The notes under the pieces: generated by a model
Database searches by the model: none
The model's input: the letters and a program-made list of their open reading frames with translations, nothing else
Told to the model about the DNA's origin: nothing
Translations under genes and position numbers: made by a program
DNA from: JALHST01 sp038316335
Lineage (GTDB): Bacteria > Bacteroidota > Bacteroidia > Flavobacteriales > Flavobacteriaceae
NCBI GenBank assembly: GCA_038316335.1
Contig: JBBQAM010000002.1
Span: 62,001-126,000, forward strand
Direction of reading: 5' to 3'
Length of the DNA: 64,000 nucleotides
Part shown: positions 61,709-64,000 of the stretch, one piece after another
Layout: every line of letters begins with the position of its first letter
Numbering within the stretch: position 1 is the first letter of the stretch

Positions 61709-61752
61709 TTGCTGTTTTGTGCAATATATTTTGCTGTTTTATGCACTATATA
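61709..61752. repeat. 22-bp tandem repeat, candidate DeoR-type operator
   Basis: Two head-to-tail copies at 61709-61730 and 61731-61752 agree at 19 of 22 positions. Each starts TTGCTGTTTT, followed by (G/A)TGCA and then TATAT. Copy 1 is itself an inverted repeat, TTGC-N8-GCAA. The spacing of two helical turns would put bound protein on one face. The site lies between nagB and the DeoR-family gene. Confidence 0.7.
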
Positions 61753-61780
61753 TCTTATAATGGTGTTTGAATAAGATATA
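61749..61780. repeat. 10-bp-arm palindrome in the nagB/deoR intergenic region
   Basis: TATATCTTAT (61749-61758), 12-bp centre, ATAAGATATA (61771-61780), a perfect inverted repeat. It lies upstream of the deoR -7 box and abuts the 22-bp tandem repeat. It could be a second operator or the site of another regulator. Confidence 0.6.
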
Positions 61781-61813
61781 AACGGTAAAAAATGGCAATT
61801 TCGAAATATTGCG

Positions 61814-61821
61814 TATCTTTG
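61814..61821 (+). promoter_or_regulatory. -7 box (TATCTTTG) of the DeoR-family gene
   Basis: TATCTTTG lies 50 nt before the ATG at 61872. No -33 partner is clear. Confidence 0.4.
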
Positions 61822-61871
61822 TTTTTCGAACCTCGCAGCTACCATTAGGTGCTCCTTGAAATGAACAAAAC

Positions 61872-62621
61872 ATGCTGAAAGAAGAAAGACAACAAAGGCT
61901 CATCGGGGAAGTGGAACTACACAATCGTATATTGTTAACCGATATGGCCGAAATTCTCGATGTTTCCATCGATACGGTACGGCGCGATGTAAAAGAGTTG
62001 GATGCTGCGAGCAAATTGCAAAAAGTTCATGGAGGTGCTATTTCAATGGGATTTACTACCAATAGTGCCAGGAACAATAATATTTATGCCTTGGAGCAGA
62101 AGACTAAAATCGCCGAAAAGGCAATTACGCTTTTAAAACCGGGCGGTGTTATTTTTATCGATGGGGGAACCACATGCATGGAGCTAGCACGACTCATTCC
62201 CGATGACCTTGAATTGACCTGTTTTACGCTTAGTCTTCCGGTTGCCATGCAATTATTGACAAAACCGAATGTTACCGTAATTTTTGTGGGAGGTCAAATC
62301 TCGCGGGAAGCCCAGATCTCAATTGGCGCCAACGCCATCCACCACCTTTCGGAAATTAGAGTCGATTATGGCTTTATCGGTACCGGGTATGTCGATGCGT
62401 TATTTGGTTTGACCGAATTTGATTGGGATATCGTTCAAGTGAAAAAAGCGGTGATTAAGGCATCAAAAAAAACGGTACTTTTATCGATATCCGAGAAATT
62501 GAATTCACAACATCGCTATAAGACCTGTGATATTAGCGCCATTAATACAATGATTACCGAACTGGATCCCGAAAATAATTTGCTCAATCTTTTTAGAAAC
62601 TACGATATTCGGTTGTTGTAA
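61872..62621 (+). CDS. DeoR-family transcriptional repressor
   Basis: A 249-aa DeoR/GlpR-type regulator. The N-terminal helix-turn-helix (residues 5-56) has LTDMAEILDVSIDTVRRDVKELDAASKLQKVHGGAI. The C-terminal sugar-phosphate-binding domain (about 75-235) has FIDGGTTCMELARLIP, VIFVGGQISREAQISIG and the conserved YGFIGTGYVDALFGLTEFDWD. It probably senses an amino-sugar phosphate and controls nagB and its own gene through the tandem repeats in between, and perhaps murQ downstream. Confidence 0.93.
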   Translation: MLKEERQQRLIGEVELHNRILLTDMAEILDVSIDTVRRDVKELDAASKLQKVHGGAISMGFTTNSARNNNIYALEQKTKIAEKAITLLKPGGVIFIDGGTTCMELARLIPDDLELTCFTLSLPVAMQLLTKPNVTVIFVGGQISREAQISIGANAIHHLSEIRVDYGFIGTGYVDALFGLTEFDWDIVQVKKAVIKASKKTVLLSISEKLNSQHRYKTCDISAINTMITELDPENNLLNLFRNYDIRLL

Positions 62622-62730
62622 TTGTGTTCCTTTTATGTCGCAAAACAAGTGTGAATGGTGTTGGAAATAATTGCGCGTGTCTTTAAAAAAAAGTAGCCTT
62701 CCCTTTAGGCAATCGAGATGAAATCGTTCT

Positions 62731-62738
62731 TAGTTTTG
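62731..62738 (+). promoter_or_regulatory. -7 box (TAGTTTTG) upstream of murQ
   Basis: TAGTTTTG, 73 nt before the murQ ATG. It matches TAnnTTTG, but the -33 region is unclear. Confidence 0.35.
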
Positions 62739-62811
62739 CTACTAAATTTAATACATCCCACTTTGGGTAAACAGCAACCCGTATTAAACCAATGATCAGA
62801 AAGTTAAACAC

Positions 62812-63621
62812 ATGGAATATAAGAAAATAACCGAAACGCCCTCTAATTTTGATGGTCTAGAGACCATGGATACCCAGACAATTTTGACAAGTATGAATCT
62901 TGAGGACAAGAAAGTGGCCGATGCAGTCGCTTTGGTCATCCCGCAGATCACCAAATTAGTAGATGCTTTGGCAGCCCGATTTGCAATGGATGGGCGCCTA
63001 TTCTATATCGGTGCGGGCACCAGCGGAAGATTAGGCATTTTAGACGCCTCCGAGATTCCGCCAACCTACGGAATGCCACATACACGTGTAATAGGATTGA
63101 TTGCCGGCGGTGATAGCGCGATTCGAAAATCTGTAGAAAATGCCGAAGATGATGGTCAACAGGCATGGACGGACTTAATGCAATTCAATCTAAACACCCA
63201 TGATGTGGTAGTTGGTATTGCAGCTTCCGGGACAACTCCCTATGTCCTGGGAGGTATACGGGATGCCAAAAAGAATGGCCTTTTGACCGCGGGGATTACC
63301 AACAACCCTGGCTCGCCATTGGCCATGGCTGCCGACATACCCATCGAGGTCAATGTAGGGCCTGAATTTGTTACAGGCAGTACGCGAATGAAAAGTGGGA
63401 CATCTCAAAAATTGGTCTTGAACATGATTTCCACCGCTTTAATGATTAAAATTGGAAGGGTTCAGGGAAACAAGATGATCAATATGCAATTGAGCAATAT
63501 CAAATTGGTCGATCGTGGTGTACGCTATGTGATGGAAGGTCTGAAGGTTGATTATGCCACTGCTGAAGAGCTGCTCAAAAAGCATGGATCGGTAAAAGCG
63601 GCGTTGGAAGCAGGGAAATAG
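62812..63621 (+). CDS. murQ: N-acetylmuramic acid 6-phosphate etherase
   Basis: MurQ cleaves the lactyl ether of MurNAc-6-P to give GlcNAc-6-P and D-lactate. At 269 aa it is somewhat shorter than the about 298 aa of Escherichia coli, as in other Bacteroidota. SIS-fold motifs: FYIGAGTSGRLGILDASEIPPTYG near residue 63, the catalytic-loop region AEDDG near 105, GIAASGTTPYVLGG near 127, and GPEFVTGSTRMKSGTSQKLVLNM near 183. It completes the route AmpG-NagZ-AnmK-MurQ and delivers the substrate that the NagB fusion would process. Confidence 0.96.
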   Translation: MEYKKITETPSNFDGLETMDTQTILTSMNLEDKKVADAVALVIPQITKLVDALAARFAMDGRLFYIGAGTSGRLGILDASEIPPTYGMPHTRVIGLIAGGDSAIRKSVENAEDDGQQAWTDLMQFNLNTHDVVVGIAASGTTPYVLGGIRDAKKNGLLTAGITNNPGSPLAMAADIPIEVNVGPEFVTGSTRMKSGTSQKLVLNMISTALMIKIGRVQGNKMINMQLSNIKLVDRGVRYVMEGLKVDYATAEELLKKHGSVKAALEAGK

Positions 63622-63749
63622 GTGGTTCGGATTTTCTCAAGAATCGAAGAGCGTGCTCCCAGCGGTCAGTTAAGCCGTGTTGTAACTGAAAATAGGGGGT
63701 TACGGAACGAAAGGAGTAATCAAAGGCCTTAGCGACAAAAAATATGGGA

Positions 63750-64000
63750 CTATTTCTGAACAGCGGCGACTTCTTCGACGGTAACAATGGTCTTGGACGT
63801 ATTTCCCCAAGAATTCAGGATGAAATTCATTACATCGGCCACTTCTTGGTCTTCCAGGCCTAATGCGGTCATTACGTTATTATATTTTACGCCGTTTACC
63901 TCCATAATTCCTTGTCTACCGTATTTTACACCACGAATACTTTCTTCCCTATTTTGCAAAAGATAGTCCGAATTTGCCAATGGTGGAAAGGTATTGATGA
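63750..64000 (-). CDS. C-terminal cytochrome c domain of a protein running off the right edge
   Basis: The minus frame is open to the last base; 5' of the TTG at 63980 it continues with residues I-N-T-F-P-P, so the gene starts outside the window. The visible part shows FPPLANSDYLL, then VNGVKYNNVMTALGLEDQEVADVMNFILNSWGN, the class I cytochrome c end with its axial Met in VMTAL. The CxxCH heme site would lie upstream, outside the window. Similar tails occur on copper nitrite reductases and quinoprotein dehydrogenases, so I do not name the protein. Confidence 0.8.
   Translation of the reverse strand, partial: INTFPPLANSDYLLQNREESIRGVKYGRQGIMEVNGVKYNNVMTALGLEDQEVADVMNFILNSWGNTSKTIVTVEEVAAVQK

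Noticed and set aside
63735..64000. Naming the right-edge gene as copper nitrite reductase
   Set aside because: Only the last part of a class I cytochrome c domain is visible; several unrelated enzymes carry such a tail.

Overview
The window looks like a chromosome segment of a marine member of the Flavobacteriaceae (Bacteroidota). Evidence: a recognisable gldI, an outer-membrane beta-barrel receptor with a carboxypeptidase-regulatory-like N-terminus, the gene order parA-parB-DUF5683-dapB-lepB-wbqC, many DUF families typical of the phylum, and promoters with the Bacteroidota -7 box TAnnTTTG in place of sigma70-type elements. I recognised no rRNA, tRNA, CRISPR array, insertion sequence or prophage.

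Layout. 1-3009: molybdenum-cofactor genes (moeA, cut by the left edge, and moaA) divergent from an XdhC-type maturation factor. 3032-8475: a minus-strand run of a DUF3810 putative membrane zinc peptidase and two secreted amidohydrolase-like proteins. 8550-10013: pepD. 10070-23098: a two-component system, an outer-membrane receptor, a TolC/adaptor/RND pump operon, an MFS transporter, a secreted YncE-like propeller and a PepSY-like protein. 23254-28525: envelope enzymes (acyltransferase, PAP2, LtaS-like, PAP2). 28633-31404: nrnA-gldI and a cyclophilin-FKBP lipoprotein. 31590-41444: ndk; recF with a lipocalin-like lipoprotein and a DciA-like DUF721 protein; then a long plus-strand run TPR-ribH-small membrane protein-mutL-two rhomboids-two membrane EEP hydrolases. 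41430-48582: wbqC, lepB, dapB, parB, parA, a FtsB/DivIC-like protein and udk. 48689-54123: a Bcr/CflA-type MFS transporter, then acetate uptake and activation (DUF4212, symporter, acs). 54184-63621: a peptidoglycan amino-sugar recycling locus (anmK, NagZ-like GH3, AmpG-like and NagP-like transporters, a NagB-PIG-L fusion, a DeoR regulator, murQ). 63750-64000: the C-terminal end of a cytochrome c domain protein.

The most interesting signal is a promoter architecture shared by four genes. Upstream of the response regulator gene itself, the TolC-RND operon, the YncE-like gene and the PepSY-like gene there are two heptamers related to CTTTAGA at an 11-bp period, followed in all four cases by exactly 9 bp and then a TAnnTTT(G/A) box. 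This is the geometry expected for an OmpR-family activator, and it suggests one local, autoregulated envelope-stress or efflux regulon. The adaptor of that pump also appears to lack the alpha-helical hairpin.

A second locus of note is the nagB/deoR intergenic region, which has a 22-bp tandem repeat and a separate 10-bp-arm palindrome between divergent promoters. A third is a set of five genes whose -7 box ends only 4-5 nt before the ATG, which predicts leaderless mRNAs. All functional calls come from reading translated sequence and recalling family motifs; no database search was run.
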